Shown: positions 34,464 through 43,046, counted from the first letter of the stretch. The stretch is DNA of 49,263 nt from JBIOJM01 sp044450785 (GCA_044450785.1 JBIOJM010000025.1:1-49263), one strand, 5' to 3'. Notes: generated by a model from the letters alone, not told the origin. Program-made: numbers and translations.

Positions 34464-35201
34464 TTACGGGATGCGGAGGATGCGGCATGTCTCCTCGTAG
34501 CTCAGTTCCAGATCGAGCGGTACCGCAAGGTCCTCAGCAAGCCAGAGCGGCAGTGTCGGCAGCGTCTGGCCGAGCGCCAGCGGATGCGTCCAGGTCTCCA
34601 GAAGCCAGACCTCCCCATTTCTCGCCCAGCGACAGGCGACAGCATAGAGGGGGAGCGCTCCGTTGGCCAGGAACGGGTCGGTCTGGCCGAAAAGCTCCAT
34701 CAAGTCGCTATACAAATTGGAAGTGCGAGTCGTGACGAGATCGACGATCGCGACGCAGACGCGGTTCTGTAGCAAGGCGGCGCACTTGGCGACGAAGGCA
34801 CGACGGTGTTCGGGCCGGTCCTTGTTGGCCGGGCTGACGATCTCGACGGCGGCCACGAGCCGCCGGCCGGACTTGACGTCGTAAACGCGCACCTCGTACG
34901 CGTCCAGCTCCGGCAGGTCGGTCGCGACGGCCAGCGTCGGCTTGGGCGGAGCCCAGACCGACGTCGCAACCCCGCCGCCGTTGTCACTCTCGCCGGCTGA
35001 TGGGGACTCGACATCGTCCTCATCGTAGGTCGCCACGTCGAACTCGATCGATGAGCCCAGGTGAATCCGCGGTTCCGCGACGTATCTTGCCGGCAGTTGC
35101 CGGTTGAGGCCGATGACGATCATGGCCGGCCACTGGCCGTGAAAACCATCCCACGACTTTCGGTCCGCGAGCGGCGAGCGAAAGTGATCGCGTAACGGCA
35201 T
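34464..35201 (-). CDS. DUF4058 family protein (second copy)
   Basis: 245 residues. MPLRDHFRSPLADRKSWDGF is the usual opening of the second DUF4058 subgroup. VAAVEIVSPANKDRPEHRRA is the core motif, followed by VCVAIVDLVTTR. The C-terminus is LELSYEETCRILRIP, and a nearly identical tail is encoded again at 36118-36153. It is only distantly similar to the DUF4058 protein at 32123-32869. Function unknown; a nuclease-like fold is possible from the E...NK pattern. Confidence 0.82.
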   Translation of the reverse strand: MPLRDHFRSPLADRKSWDGFHGQWPAMIVIGLNRQLPARYVAEPRIHLGSSIEFDVATYDEDDVESPSAGESDNGGGVATSVWAPPKPTLAVATDLPELDAYEVRVYDVKSGRRLVAAVEIVSPANKDRPEHRRAFVAKCAALLQNRVCVAIVDLVTTRTSNLYSDLMELFGQTDPFLANGALPLYAVACRWARNGEVWLLETWTHPLALGQTLPTLPLWLAEDLAVPLDLELSYEETCRILRIP

Positions 35202-35214
35202 GACGGAACCCTCC

Positions 35215-35475
35215 TCAGTCCAGAGTAACCAAAGACCTGTCCGGCTCCCAGCCCGTCAACCCGTGAATGATGGGCTGTTTTTCGGGATTGAGATAGACGA
35301 GGCTCTTGCCGAGACGGCCGCCGTAGTTGCCCGCCGAGATCCGAACCAGCCCGGGCGTATTCACTGAGGCACTGATGGCGGCTTGCGTCGCACGGACGAT
35401 GGCGTTCAGATCGCGGCCGTTGATGATGATTTCCATCACCGAACGGACATTCTTCGGCAACGCCAGCCCTGCGAT
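35215..35475 (-). pseudogene. C-terminal fragment of formylmethanofuran:H4MPT formyltransferase (Ftr)
   Basis: The frame reads LALPKNVRSVMEIIINGRDL, then TPGLVRISAGNYGGRLGK, followed by a short tail. The 'vMEIviNG' and 'isAGNYGGkLG' motifs are at the C-terminus of Ftr/FhcD, an enzyme of tetrahydromethanopterin-linked C1 transfer known from methylotrophs and many planctomycetes. Only about 85 of some 300 residues remain. An ATG at 35436 overlaps the cyclo-ligase stop, but homology begins before that ATG, inside the 3' end of the cyclo-ligase frame. This is therefore a deletion fusion, not a real start. Confidence 0.7.
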
Positions 35476-36065
35476 CGACCTTGGCCTTCGTACGTCGCTT
35501 CTTCGGTGACGACCTTGTCCATGAAGACGTCGAGCGGGCCGACGATCAGATTGTCGAACAACTGGCATTCGTAACAGAGACCAACGAGTGGGCAATCTGG
35601 TCGGACGCGATCGAGCAGCCGGTCGTAATAGCCCTGGCCGTTTCCCATTCGGCCGCCGCCGCGACTGAAGGCCACGCCGGGTACGATCACGATATCAAGC
35701 TGCTCGGCGCAAAACACCTTGCCAGGGTCTCCCCACCGGTCCTCGGGCGGCTCCAGGATTTTCCAGTTGCCGACTACCAGCTCGTCCATGCTTTGGAGCC
35801 ACCAAAGGCCGAGCTTGTTCGCACCGGAATCGTCCACTGTGCAATACGGGACGATGATCTTCTTGCCGCTCTTCAAAGCGCTGGGAATCGCGTGCCGCGT
35901 TCGCAGCTCCGACCGACAGTCGAGATACCATAAGGCCGTTTTGGCCGCTTGATACTCCGGCAACTGCACGAGAGTTGCGACGGCGACTTCGCTGGCGCGG
36001 TCCTTGTTCTTCTGAGCATTACGCGCGTCGTACGCCGCGCGGCGCAGGATGCTCTTGGCTTCCAT
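35436..36065 (-). CDS. 5-formyltetrahydrofolate cyclo-ligase
   Basis: 209 residues. The enzyme converts 5-formyl-THF to 5,10-methenyl-THF using ATP. The start MEAKSILRRAAYDARNAQKN is normal for the family, and VIVPGVAFSRGGGRMGNGQG, then YYDRLL, is the conserved nucleotide/folate motif ('vPgvaFd..G.RlG.GgGyYDr.L'). Residues after EATYEG come from DNA that in another frame encodes Ftr, so the last dozen residues are probably not native; the active-site core is complete. The upstream in-frame start at 36143 includes repeat-derived DNA and was rejected. Confidence 0.88.
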   Translation of the reverse strand: MEAKSILRRAAYDARNAQKNKDRASEVAVATLVQLPEYQAAKTALWYLDCRSELRTRHAIPSALKSGKKIIVPYCTVDDSGANKLGLWWLQSMDELVVGNWKILEPPEDRWGDPGKVFCAEQLDIVIVPGVAFSRGGGRMGNGQGYYDRLLDRVRPDCPLVGLCYECQLFDNLIVGPLDVFMDKVVTEEATYEGQGRSQGWRCRRMSVR

Positions 36066-36117
36066 CAGTTCGGTCGGTGTCTCACGCAATGGAACGGTCC
36101 TCGGAGGTCGGACAAGT

Positions 36118-36153
36118 TCTACGGGATGCGGAGGATGCCGCACGTCTCCTCCG
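36118..36153 (-). repeat. Duplicated 3' tail of a DUF4058 gene
   Basis: The minus strand encodes EETCGILRIP and a stop, almost the same as the end of the DUF4058 gene at 34464 (EETCRILRIP). About 28 of 30 bases match (acgggatgcggaggatgc core). Only the tail is present, 1.65 kb from the intact gene. Confidence 0.65.
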
Positions 36154-36190
36154 CCGGTCCAAGTCCGCTACGAGAGTCGTCCCACATACC

Positions 36191-36265
36191 AACCCGAAGC
36201 GTGAGCGAGGTCGCTGGCGTCGCGCCGCAAGGGACTTGCGGCATCCCTCGCTGACGCTTCGGGTT
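36191..36265. repeat. 75-bp palindromic element (NPKRERG type)
   Basis: Outer arms of 20 bases (aacccgaagcgtgagcgagg and its near-perfect reverse complement ending in cttcgggtt) match at 19 of 20 positions. They enclose a second perfect hairpin, gccgcaag-gga-cttgcggc. Translated fragments of this element read NPKRERGR or NPKRQRG, a peptide string I associate with an interspersed planctomycete repeat. The rest of 36066-36428 holds no gene. Confidence 0.8.
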
Positions 36266-36428
36266 AGTGTAGGCTTTTCCCGTCGACCGGGTGGTGACGA
36301 GTGAGAAATCTCGGAAAAAAACGCCCCATTCATCCACCTCATTCTACAAGATCAGCCGCCGGACGCCACGTGACAAGAGCCACCTCACAACACCTCATAT
36401 GTGATCGATCACATCACTGCCCGTTTGA

Positions 36429-37688
36429 TCAAAACCGCCCCGCCCGGTACGGCGCCGGGTCGATGTGGGGCTGGGCGCCCTCGGCAAGCTCGGCGACCAG
36501 CCTGCCCGTCGCGGGCGCCATCGACAGGCCCAGCATGTTGTGGCCGGCGGCGATGATCACGTTCTCGTACTTCGGGCTGCGGTCGATTATCGGTAGGCTG
36601 TCGTAGGTCATCGGGCGCCAGCCGTACCACTCTTCCTGCACCGGCTCGCAGTAGGGCTCGTGAAGATAGCCGGTCGCGCCGTCCCTCAGAAGCCGGAGCC
36701 GCTCGGGGCGGATCGACTCGTCGTAGCCGGCGAATTCCATGGTCGAGCCCAGCCGGTAGCCGGACTGAAACGGAGTCACGGCGACGCGGGTCTCGGGGAA
36801 GATCAGGGGGATCTTCGGGCAGAGGGCAGGGCGGGGCATGGTCAGGCTGTACCCCTTGCCCGGCTGGATCGGGATCCGGCAGCCCAGGTGTTCGTTCAGG
36901 AGCGGCGTCCACGCGCCGGCGGCGACGATGAACAGGTCGGCCGGGAGCTCGCCTCCCGCGGTGTCGGCGGCCACCACGCGTCCACCCCGGGATTGAAATC
37001 CGCGGAACGCGCAGTGCTCGCGGATGGTCACGCCGCCGGCTTCGAGAACGCGTCGCCAGGCTCGCATGAGCTTGTCGGGGCGGAGGTGAGAGTCGTCGTG
37101 GTAATACCACCCGCCGGCCAGCCCGGCCCGGAGCGCCGGCTCGAGCTCGGACACCGCATCACCGTCGTAACGCCGGGCCGGGCAGTGGAACGACTCGCTC
37201 ATCAACCGGTCGGTGGCGGCGTAAGCGTCCATCGCCTGCTTGGACCGGTAGGCCAGCAAGAGCCCGCGCGACTCGAACTCGCAGTCCAGCGATTCACGCT
37301 CGATCAGCTCGCGGTAGAGCAAGAGCGACGACTGCAACAGCGGCTGGATCCCGCGGCCCGCCGCGATCATGTCGCGCTCGTTGCAGCGACCGGCGAACTT
37401 GAGCAGCCAGGACCAGAGGGCCGGGTCGAACCGCGGCTTGATCGCGAACGGTGAGTTGCGCTTGAACAGGCTCTTGATCCCCTTGCTTACCATGCCCGGC
37501 TCGGCCAGCGGAAGGATGTGGCTCGGGCAGACCAGCCCACAATTGCCGTGCGAGCTGCCACGCCCGAAGGCGCCGCGCTCGATCAGCGTGACCGGCCGGC
37601 CGGCCCGCATCAAGGAATAGGCGCAGGCCGCGCCGATCACGCCGCCGCCGATCACGATCACCGGGCGTGCGCCCGCATTGGTGGTCAT
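36429..37688 (-). CDS. FAD-dependent D-amino-acid dehydrogenase, probably D-hydroxyproline dehydrogenase
   Basis: 419 residues of the DadA/DAO family. The N-terminal Rossmann motif is VIVIGGGVIGAACAYSLMRA, and the C-terminal FAD-binding part is NVIIAAGHNMLGLSMAPATG. GRGSSHGNCGLVCPSHILPL is typical of the DadA-like hydroxyproline group. Next to a hydroxyproline epimerase and a DapA-family deaminase, it most likely oxidises cis-4-hydroxy-D-proline to pyrroline-4-hydroxy-2-carboxylate. Its ATG overlaps the epimerase stop (ATGA). Third gene of the operon. Confidence 0.88.
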   Translation of the reverse strand: MTTNAGARPVIVIGGGVIGAACAYSLMRAGRPVTLIERGAFGRGSSHGNCGLVCPSHILPLAEPGMVSKGIKSLFKRNSPFAIKPRFDPALWSWLLKFAGRCNERDMIAAGRGIQPLLQSSLLLYRELIERESLDCEFESRGLLLAYRSKQAMDAYAATDRLMSESFHCPARRYDGDAVSELEPALRAGLAGGWYYHDDSHLRPDKLMRAWRRVLEAGGVTIREHCAFRGFQSRGGRVVAADTAGGELPADLFIVAAGAWTPLLNEHLGCRIPIQPGKGYSLTMPRPALCPKIPLIFPETRVAVTPFQSGYRLGSTMEFAGYDESIRPERLRLLRDGATGYLHEPYCEPVQEEWYGWRPMTYDSLPIIDRSPKYENVIIAAGHNMLGLSMAPATGRLVAELAEGAQPHIDPAPYRAGRF

Positions 37689-38623
37689 GGCCGGAAGCCC
37701 AGGGCGAACGGGTCGGCCGAGTCCAGGATCAGGGTGGATTCGGCATTGACGTAGGCGTCGCCGCGCACCTGGGGCCGGACGCGGCCGTCCACGATCCGCA
37801 CCCACCCTTCGAAAACGCTGCCGATGATGCTCTCTTGCCGCCAGATCCCGCCCTCCGCAAGCTTGCCATCGGCGGTCAGACACGCGAGCTTGGCGCTCGT
37901 GCCGGTCCCGCAGGGGGAGCGGTCGTATGCCTTGCCGGGGCAGAGCACGAAGTTCTTGCTGTCCGCGCCCGGCACGCGTGCCGCCCCAAAGAGCTCGATG
38001 TGGTCGATCTCGGCCCCTCCGGTGCCGCCGATTCCCTGCGCGGAGAGCGCCTGGCGGATCCGCCACGTCACGTCGGTCAACCGTTCGACGTTGGCCAGAT
38101 TCAATGTCTCACCGTGATCGCTTACCAGGAAGAACCAGTTGCCCCCCCAGGCCACGTCGCCCACATAGGTCTTCAGCCCCGGCACGGCCACGCTCACGTC
38201 CTTGGCCAGGCGATAGCTCTCGACGTTGTCGATCGTCACGGTGTGGCGGCCTTCGAGCGTGACCGTCACATCGCCGACCGGCGTCTCGAGTCGGTGTGAA
38301 CCGGGCCCGATCCGTCCCAGGTGTGCGAGCGCCACCGTCACCCCGATCGTGCCGTGGCCGCACATGCCGAGGTAGCCCACGTTGTTGAAGAAGATCGCTC
38401 CGGCCGCGCAGGCTGGATCGACTGGTGGCAGCACGATCGCCCCCACCATGACGTCCGAGCCGCGCGGCTCGTTGACGACCGCGCTACGGAACGCGTCGTG
38501 CCGGTCGCGCAAGACGGCCAGGCGCTCGGCCATCGTGCCCGAGCCTAGCTCGGGCCCGCCCGCGATCACCACGCGGGTCGGCTCGCCGCCGGTATGGGTG
38601 TCGACCACCGAGATGCGCTGCAC
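37685..38623 (-). CDS. 4-hydroxyproline 2-epimerase
   Basis: 312 residues of the proline racemase superfamily. The two catalytic Cys are present: Cys88 in MCGHGTIG and Cys238 in SPCGTGTSA. Cys at both positions distinguishes the racemase/4-hydroxyproline epimerase type from the Thr-containing dehydratase type. The enzyme should interconvert trans-4-hydroxy-L-proline and cis-4-hydroxy-D-proline. A GTG start at 38623 with GGGAGGAAAC upstream was chosen over TTG at 38635, which lies within the ribosome site. Coupled to the dehydrogenase gene. Confidence 0.92.
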   Translation of the reverse strand: MQRISVVDTHTGGEPTRVVIAGGPELGSGTMAERLAVLRDRHDAFRSAVVNEPRGSDVMVGAIVLPPVDPACAAGAIFFNNVGYLGMCGHGTIGVTVALAHLGRIGPGSHRLETPVGDVTVTLEGRHTVTIDNVESYRLAKDVSVAVPGLKTYVGDVAWGGNWFFLVSDHGETLNLANVERLTDVTWRIRQALSAQGIGGTGGAEIDHIELFGAARVPGADSKNFVLCPGKAYDRSPCGTGTSAKLACLTADGKLAEGGIWRQESIIGSVFEGWVRIVDGRVRPQVRGDAYVNAESTLILDSADPFALGFRP

Positions 38624-38687
38624 GTTTCCTCCCAATCAAACGATACGCCGCGATCCGGGAGCCGGCGATCGCCGGCGTGTCCGGCAG

Positions 38688-39605
38688 TTAGCTCTTGCGG
38701 TCGTGGTCGACCCGCCGGGGCCTGGTCTCAATCCCGCGCCGGATGATGGCCAGGATTCGTTCCCGCTCCTCACCGACGAGCGCGAGCCGCGGGGCCCTGA
38801 CGACTTCCGACCCGAATCCGCACTCCTGCTGCGCCAGCTTGATGTACTGCACCAGCTTGACATGAGTATCCAGATGCAAGAGCGGCGTGTACCAGCGATA
38901 AACCTCCAGCGCCTTCTCCCAGCGACCGGCCATGACCAGCTCCCACAAGAAGCAATTCTCGGCGGGGAATGCATTGACCAGGCCCGAGACCCAGCCGGAG
39001 GCGCCCAGGAGCACGCTCTCGAGCACCAGGTCGTCGACTCCGCAGAACAAGACGTAGCGATCGCCGCAGAGGTTTTTCAGATCGGTGATTCGGCGCACGT
39101 TTTCCGAGGACTCCTTGATCGCCGCCAGGCGGGGCTCATCCGCCAGGTCGACGAACATCTCCGGCGTGATATCGACACCGTATGAAACCGGGTTGTTGTA
39201 GACCATGATGTCCAGGTCGGTCGACCGGGCGACGGCGCGGAAGTGGGCGATCGTCTCGCGCGGGTCGGACTTGTAGATCATCGCCGGCAGGACCATCAGG
39301 CCGTCGACGCCGATCCGCTTCGCGTCGATCGCGAACCGGCACGCCAGCGCGGTCGTGCACTCGGCCACCCCGGAGAGCACGGGACACCGCCCGTCGACGT
39401 GGTCGACCGCCGCGCGCAAGACATCGAGCTTCTCGTCGTAGTCCAGCGAACAGTTCTCCCCCACCGTGCCCAGCATGATCAGCCCGTGAACGCCGGCTTC
39501 GACCATGCGGTGGAGATGGGCCATGGTCGCGGGCATGTCCAACGCCTGGTCCGCTTGGAATTGAGTCGTCGCCGCCGGAAAGACCCCCCTCCACCCAGCA
39601 CTCAT
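38688..39605 (-). CDS. DapA-family lyase, probably pyrroline-4-hydroxy-2-carboxylate deaminase
   Basis: 305 residues with the dihydrodipicolinate synthase fold: Schiff-base Lys164 in LAAIKESSENV and Tyr136 in IMVYNNPVSYG. LGTVGENCSL is the substrate-loop motif (GTVGE in place of DapA's GTTGE). Together with the epimerase and D-amino-acid dehydrogenase it completes the conversion of hydroxyproline to alpha-ketoglutarate semialdehyde (LhpC-type reaction). GAGGAGC lies eight bases before the ATG. First gene of the operon, 64 bases ahead of the epimerase. The final alpha-ketoglutarate semialdehyde dehydrogenase is not in the window. Confidence 0.88.
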   Translation of the reverse strand: MSAGWRGVFPAATTQFQADQALDMPATMAHLHRMVEAGVHGLIMLGTVGENCSLDYDEKLDVLRAAVDHVDGRCPVLSGVAECTTALACRFAIDAKRIGVDGLMVLPAMIYKSDPRETIAHFRAVARSTDLDIMVYNNPVSYGVDITPEMFVDLADEPRLAAIKESSENVRRITDLKNLCGDRYVLFCGVDDLVLESVLLGASGWVSGLVNAFPAENCFLWELVMAGRWEKALEVYRWYTPLLHLDTHVKLVQYIKLAQQECGFGSEVVRAPRLALVGEERERILAIIRRGIETRPRRVDHDRKS

Positions 39606-39850
39606 CTTTGCTGCTCCTCAACATTCGCACGCGGAATCAGCCCGCTCTTCACGCACTCGAGTCGTGCAGCCAAATGGCTGCACTCAACAATACGGCCGCT
39701 GCCGGCTCGAATCCAGGCGGATCTCGGGAAGAGCCGGCGGCGCTGCCGGATGCTCTGGCGGAAATGGACAGCCTGTCGGTACGATGAGCGATGTGATGAA
39801 ACCGATGTCAGCCGGCGGTTGCCTGTTTTCCATGAGCGGAGCAACGACAG

Positions 39851-41395
39851 ATGATTACGCAGCTCGTGAAATCTTGGCTGACGATTGCCTCTCGCCAGGT
39901 CCGTGGAGAAGGCGACACCCTGAAGGACTCGCGGCGGCGCCGGGCGAGGCACAATGCAGCGAGCTGCGAAGCGCTGGAACATCGTGTGGTCCTGTCGAAC
40001 GGGGGGAGCGGCAGCCTGATCGCCAGCCTGCCCGGCAGCCTGATCGGCAGCCTCTCTCATGTCGGGGTTGTGACCACGCCGATCGCCCCGATCCAATCCG
40101 TCTTGCCGCCGATCGTACCCATGGCCTTCGCCGTCGGAAGCTCGTCCTGGACCCAGCTCAACTCCGATGTGAAGGCGCTCGAGTCCGAGCTCCAAACCCT
40201 CGCGGCCAAGTCAGGCGTCACCATTGCCGATCTCCAGAGCCTGACTTCGGACAGCCAGGCAATCTCTCAAGCCGGATTTCACTTCGATTCCCAGACCCTG
40301 AGCCCGGTGATCTCCGAGCTGGCCGCGGCCGTCGCCGGCGGCTCCTCCACGAGCCAAGCCCAGAGCGATTTCTCCTCCCTGTTCAGCGGGTCGACTGTTT
40401 CCGCGTCGGTGATCGACCCGACCTTCTCCGGCCTGGTCACGGCGATTCAGGATTCCAAGGTCACCCCGACCGACCTCTCCACCGTCGCCGCTGACGAAGC
40501 AGCCATCCAAACCGACCTGCCAAAGCTGGGGGGACCTATCATTCCCGACGTCGATGGTTTGTTGAACCCGGGACCTGATCAGCCGATCACCGTAAGCGTG
40601 CCGGCCATCACCGTCAGCGTGCCGCCCGTCGCCGTGAGCGTGCCGCCCAACGTCACTGCTGCACCCATCATCGCCGGCCCGCCCATCTTCATCGGTCCGT
40701 TCGGAGCCACCGGCCTGTTGGGGAGCCTTTCCTACGTGGGGGTTGTGACGCGCCCCGTTGCCGTCTTCAATCAGCCGGTGCTCGATCCGCCCAGCTCGTC
40801 AACGAGTGCATTCTCGCAGCTCCAGGCGGATGTTCAGAAGCTCCAGAGCGAGCTTCAGACCCTGGCGGCCAAGTCGGGAGTGACGATTGCCGATCTCCAG
40901 AGCCTCACTTCGGACGGACAGGGAATATCTCAAGCCGGGTTCTACTTCGATCCCAAGGCCCTGAACCCGGTGATCTCCGAGCTGGCGGCGGCCGTCGCCG
41001 GCGGCACCTCCACCAGCCAGGCCCAGAAGGATTTCACTGCCTTGTTCGGCACGTCGAGTGTCTCCGCATCGGTGATCGACACGACCTTCTCCGACCTGGT
41101 CAAGGCGATGCAGGATTCGAAGGTCGCCCCGGCCGACCTCTCCGCCGTCGCCGGTGACCAGGCGGCCATTCAGACCGACCTGAACAACCTCCACCCGGGC
41201 AATCCACCCGGCGGGCCGGGGACGGGCATCGGCGCCCCGGGAACCGGCACGAACGGCAGCGGAGGCGGCAGCACCAAGAGCACCAAGAGCACCGGCCACC
41301 ATCAGAAGAACCCACATCCGAGCCACGTCGTTGCCCACGTCCACTCGGCCGGACGTTCTCATGTGATCAAGCCCAAGCTGCGGAAGAAGGGATGA
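39851..41395 (+). CDS. Secreted repeat protein with LEPR-XLL-like N-terminus
   Basis: 514 residues. The N-terminus is basic and ends in CEALEHRVVLSNG, a variant of the planctomycete LEPR-XLL export-associated motif. Two long direct repeats (about residues 97-225 and 317-445) share SELQTLAAKSGVTIADLQSL, followed by SQAGF.FD and VISELAAAVAGG. They are joined by a Val/Pro linker (ITVSVPAITVSVPPVAVSVP). The C-terminus is Gly/Ser/His/Lys-rich (GGGSTKSTKSTGHHQKNP) and strongly basic. The repeats are helical and could mediate self-assembly or wall binding. No catalytic motif seen; function unknown. Confidence 0.8.
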   Translation: MITQLVKSWLTIASRQVRGEGDTLKDSRRRRARHNAASCEALEHRVVLSNGGSGSLIASLPGSLIGSLSHVGVVTTPIAPIQSVLPPIVPMAFAVGSSSWTQLNSDVKALESELQTLAAKSGVTIADLQSLTSDSQAISQAGFHFDSQTLSPVISELAAAVAGGSSTSQAQSDFSSLFSGSTVSASVIDPTFSGLVTAIQDSKVTPTDLSTVAADEAAIQTDLPKLGGPIIPDVDGLLNPGPDQPITVSVPAITVSVPPVAVSVPPNVTAAPIIAGPPIFIGPFGATGLLGSLSYVGVVTRPVAVFNQPVLDPPSSSTSAFSQLQADVQKLQSELQTLAAKSGVTIADLQSLTSDGQGISQAGFYFDPKALNPVISELAAAVAGGTSTSQAQKDFTALFGTSSVSASVIDTTFSDLVKAMQDSKVAPADLSAVAGDQAAIQTDLNNLHPGNPPGGPGTGIGAPGTGTNGSGGGSTKSTKSTGHHQKNPHPSHVVAHVHSAGRSHVIKPKLRKKG

Positions 41396-41463
41396 GAGGC
41401 CATCCGGCAAGTCGTTGCCCGGCCCTCATCCCACCAGCGCCTTGATGGGTATGCCTGTGCTGA

Positions 41464-42651
41464 TCAGATCTTGATGAACATCTTCTGGCGGTAGAGCCAC
41501 AGGCAGATCAACCAGAACACCAGCAGGGTGCATAAGCTTTGAATGAGGGGACCATAAGGCCCGGCGAAGAGGTCCCAGCCGAAGTGGGTGCGCAGCGAGG
41601 CATGGACGAACGGCTTCATGAGCTGGGACATGAGGTAGATGGCGATCGAGTTCATGCCGACGACGACCAGGGGAAACGACCACCTGCGGTACCCGGCCAC
41701 GTCGATCACAAAGTAGAACGCCCCCAGCAACCAGCAAGTCCAGGCCGTCGAGGCGACGACCCACGTCGGGGTCCAGATCCGCTTGACGGAGGGGCAGACG
41801 TACGCATCCAGGATCTGGCCCAGCACCCAGCACGCTGCCCCCGCGAGGAGCAAGATCCTGGCCTTGGCGAGGCGGCCGCGGTTCGATCGCAGCAGCTCGC
41901 CGGCCAGCACTCCGAACAGCATGGTCGCAATCGAGGGGACGAAGTTCAGCGTCGCATAGCCGCCGGCGTTGAACTCGAACGGGTGATCGGGCGAGTGGGG
42001 GAAAAGGTTGAGGAACCAGCGATCGACCAGGGCGGCTGGGTTGGTGTTCTTGTTCCAGTGGGCAAAGAAGCCTCTCATCACGAGGTGCGGCTCGTTCGTC
42101 CCGAGGTTGCGGACAAAGCTCGGGCCGGGCAGCGGGTAGAAGGCGAACAGCAGCCAGTAGCCGGCCAGGATCGCCACCGCGGCGGCAAGCTGGACCGCCG
42201 GCCGCCGGCCGAGTAACACGTAAACGAACGTGTAGCCCAGGCCGATTTGACCCAGCACGTTGACGAATGAGTAATCGGTATGCCGCCTGCCGTGCGAGGC
42301 GAGAAAGACCGCCAGCGCGACCAGAACGAGCGAGCGGACGAGGGCGTGGCCGAACAACCGCAGCCAACTGTCCCCGCGCGCGCGGCGGTGGGCGTGCGAA
42401 AACGGCATGGCCACGCCGACCAGGAACATGAACGACGGCTGGATCAAGTCCCAGAACGTGCAGCCTCGCCACAGCACATGTTCGAGCTGCTGGGAGAGCA
42501 CCTGAAGGAAGAGCGACAACGCGCTATCGCCGGATTCGGCGAGGCCGGCCAGTGCGGCGGCCCCCCCCGACGCCATCGCCAGCATCACGAAACCCCGGTA
42601 CGCATCGATCGACTGGAGGCGCCCTGTGCTTGATTCCTGCTCGGGAAACAT
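41464..42651 (-). CDS. DUF5009/NagX-like membrane acyltransferase
   Basis: 395 residues with about ten transmembrane segments. RLQSIDAYRGFVMLAMASGG is the typical opening ('R..slDa.RGf.ml'), and FWDLIQPSFMFLVGVAMPFS and VVVGMNSIAIYLMSQLMKPF match the family of heparan-alpha-glucosaminide N-acetyltransferase-like proteins (DUF5009, NagX). Such proteins may acetylate amino sugars across the membrane; the exact substrate is unknown. A GAGGAAGG precedes the ATG. Confidence 0.85.
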   Translation of the reverse strand: MFPEQESSTGRLQSIDAYRGFVMLAMASGGAAALAGLAESGDSALSLFLQVLSQQLEHVLWRGCTFWDLIQPSFMFLVGVAMPFSHAHRRARGDSWLRLFGHALVRSLVLVALAVFLASHGRRHTDYSFVNVLGQIGLGYTFVYVLLGRRPAVQLAAAVAILAGYWLLFAFYPLPGPSFVRNLGTNEPHLVMRGFFAHWNKNTNPAALVDRWFLNLFPHSPDHPFEFNAGGYATLNFVPSIATMLFGVLAGELLRSNRGRLAKARILLLAGAACWVLGQILDAYVCPSVKRIWTPTWVVASTAWTCWLLGAFYFVIDVAGYRRWSFPLVVVGMNSIAIYLMSQLMKPFVHASLRTHFGWDLFAGPYGPLIQSLCTLLVFWLICLWLYRQKMFIKI

Positions 42652-42805
42652 CGGTGTTCGCCTTCCTCACGAAAAAGGACGCCTCTACATTACAACTCCC
42701 CAGCGCGGAAAGTAATCCGGTGCCGGCTGATCGTCGCTGCTCACCGCGTGTTCATGTCCCGGGCCGCCAAGGTGAGATGCCGGAGGCGGTCATGGTGCGG
42801 TCGGC

Positions 42806-42920
42806 AAAAGGTGCCAGCCACCAAATTTGAGTATCATACACTGTGTGCGATGAACTGATTTGGTGGCCGTTGGCTTCCTGAATTAGGCATATTACCCCTA
42901 TTTGGTGGCTGGCACCTTTT
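42806..42920. repeat. 115-bp MITE/REP-like element with 21-bp perfect inverted ends
   Basis: The outer 21 bases (starting aaaaggtgccagccacc at 42806 and ending ggtggctggcacctttt at 42920) are exact reverse complements. Inside, gatttggtggccgttggc near 42857 is a degenerate third copy of the arm. The interior is AT-rich compared with its surroundings. No coding capacity. The remaining bases of 42652-43046 show no gene. Confidence 0.85.
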
Positions 42921-43046
42921 CTGGTCGGCTCGGGTCGGCTCGATCATTTGGGCCATGGTGCTTGCTCGCCTCGTCCGATCCCTGCAAACTGGACCCACCC
43001 GAACGGCGCGAACGAACCTGACCGAGGATCTCGACTCGTTGTGACC

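Noticed and set aside
36119..36337. Small minus-strand protein containing NPKRQRG and ending in EETCGILRIP
   Set aside because: It is composed of the palindromic repeat plus the duplicated DUF4058 tail; there is no independent gene.
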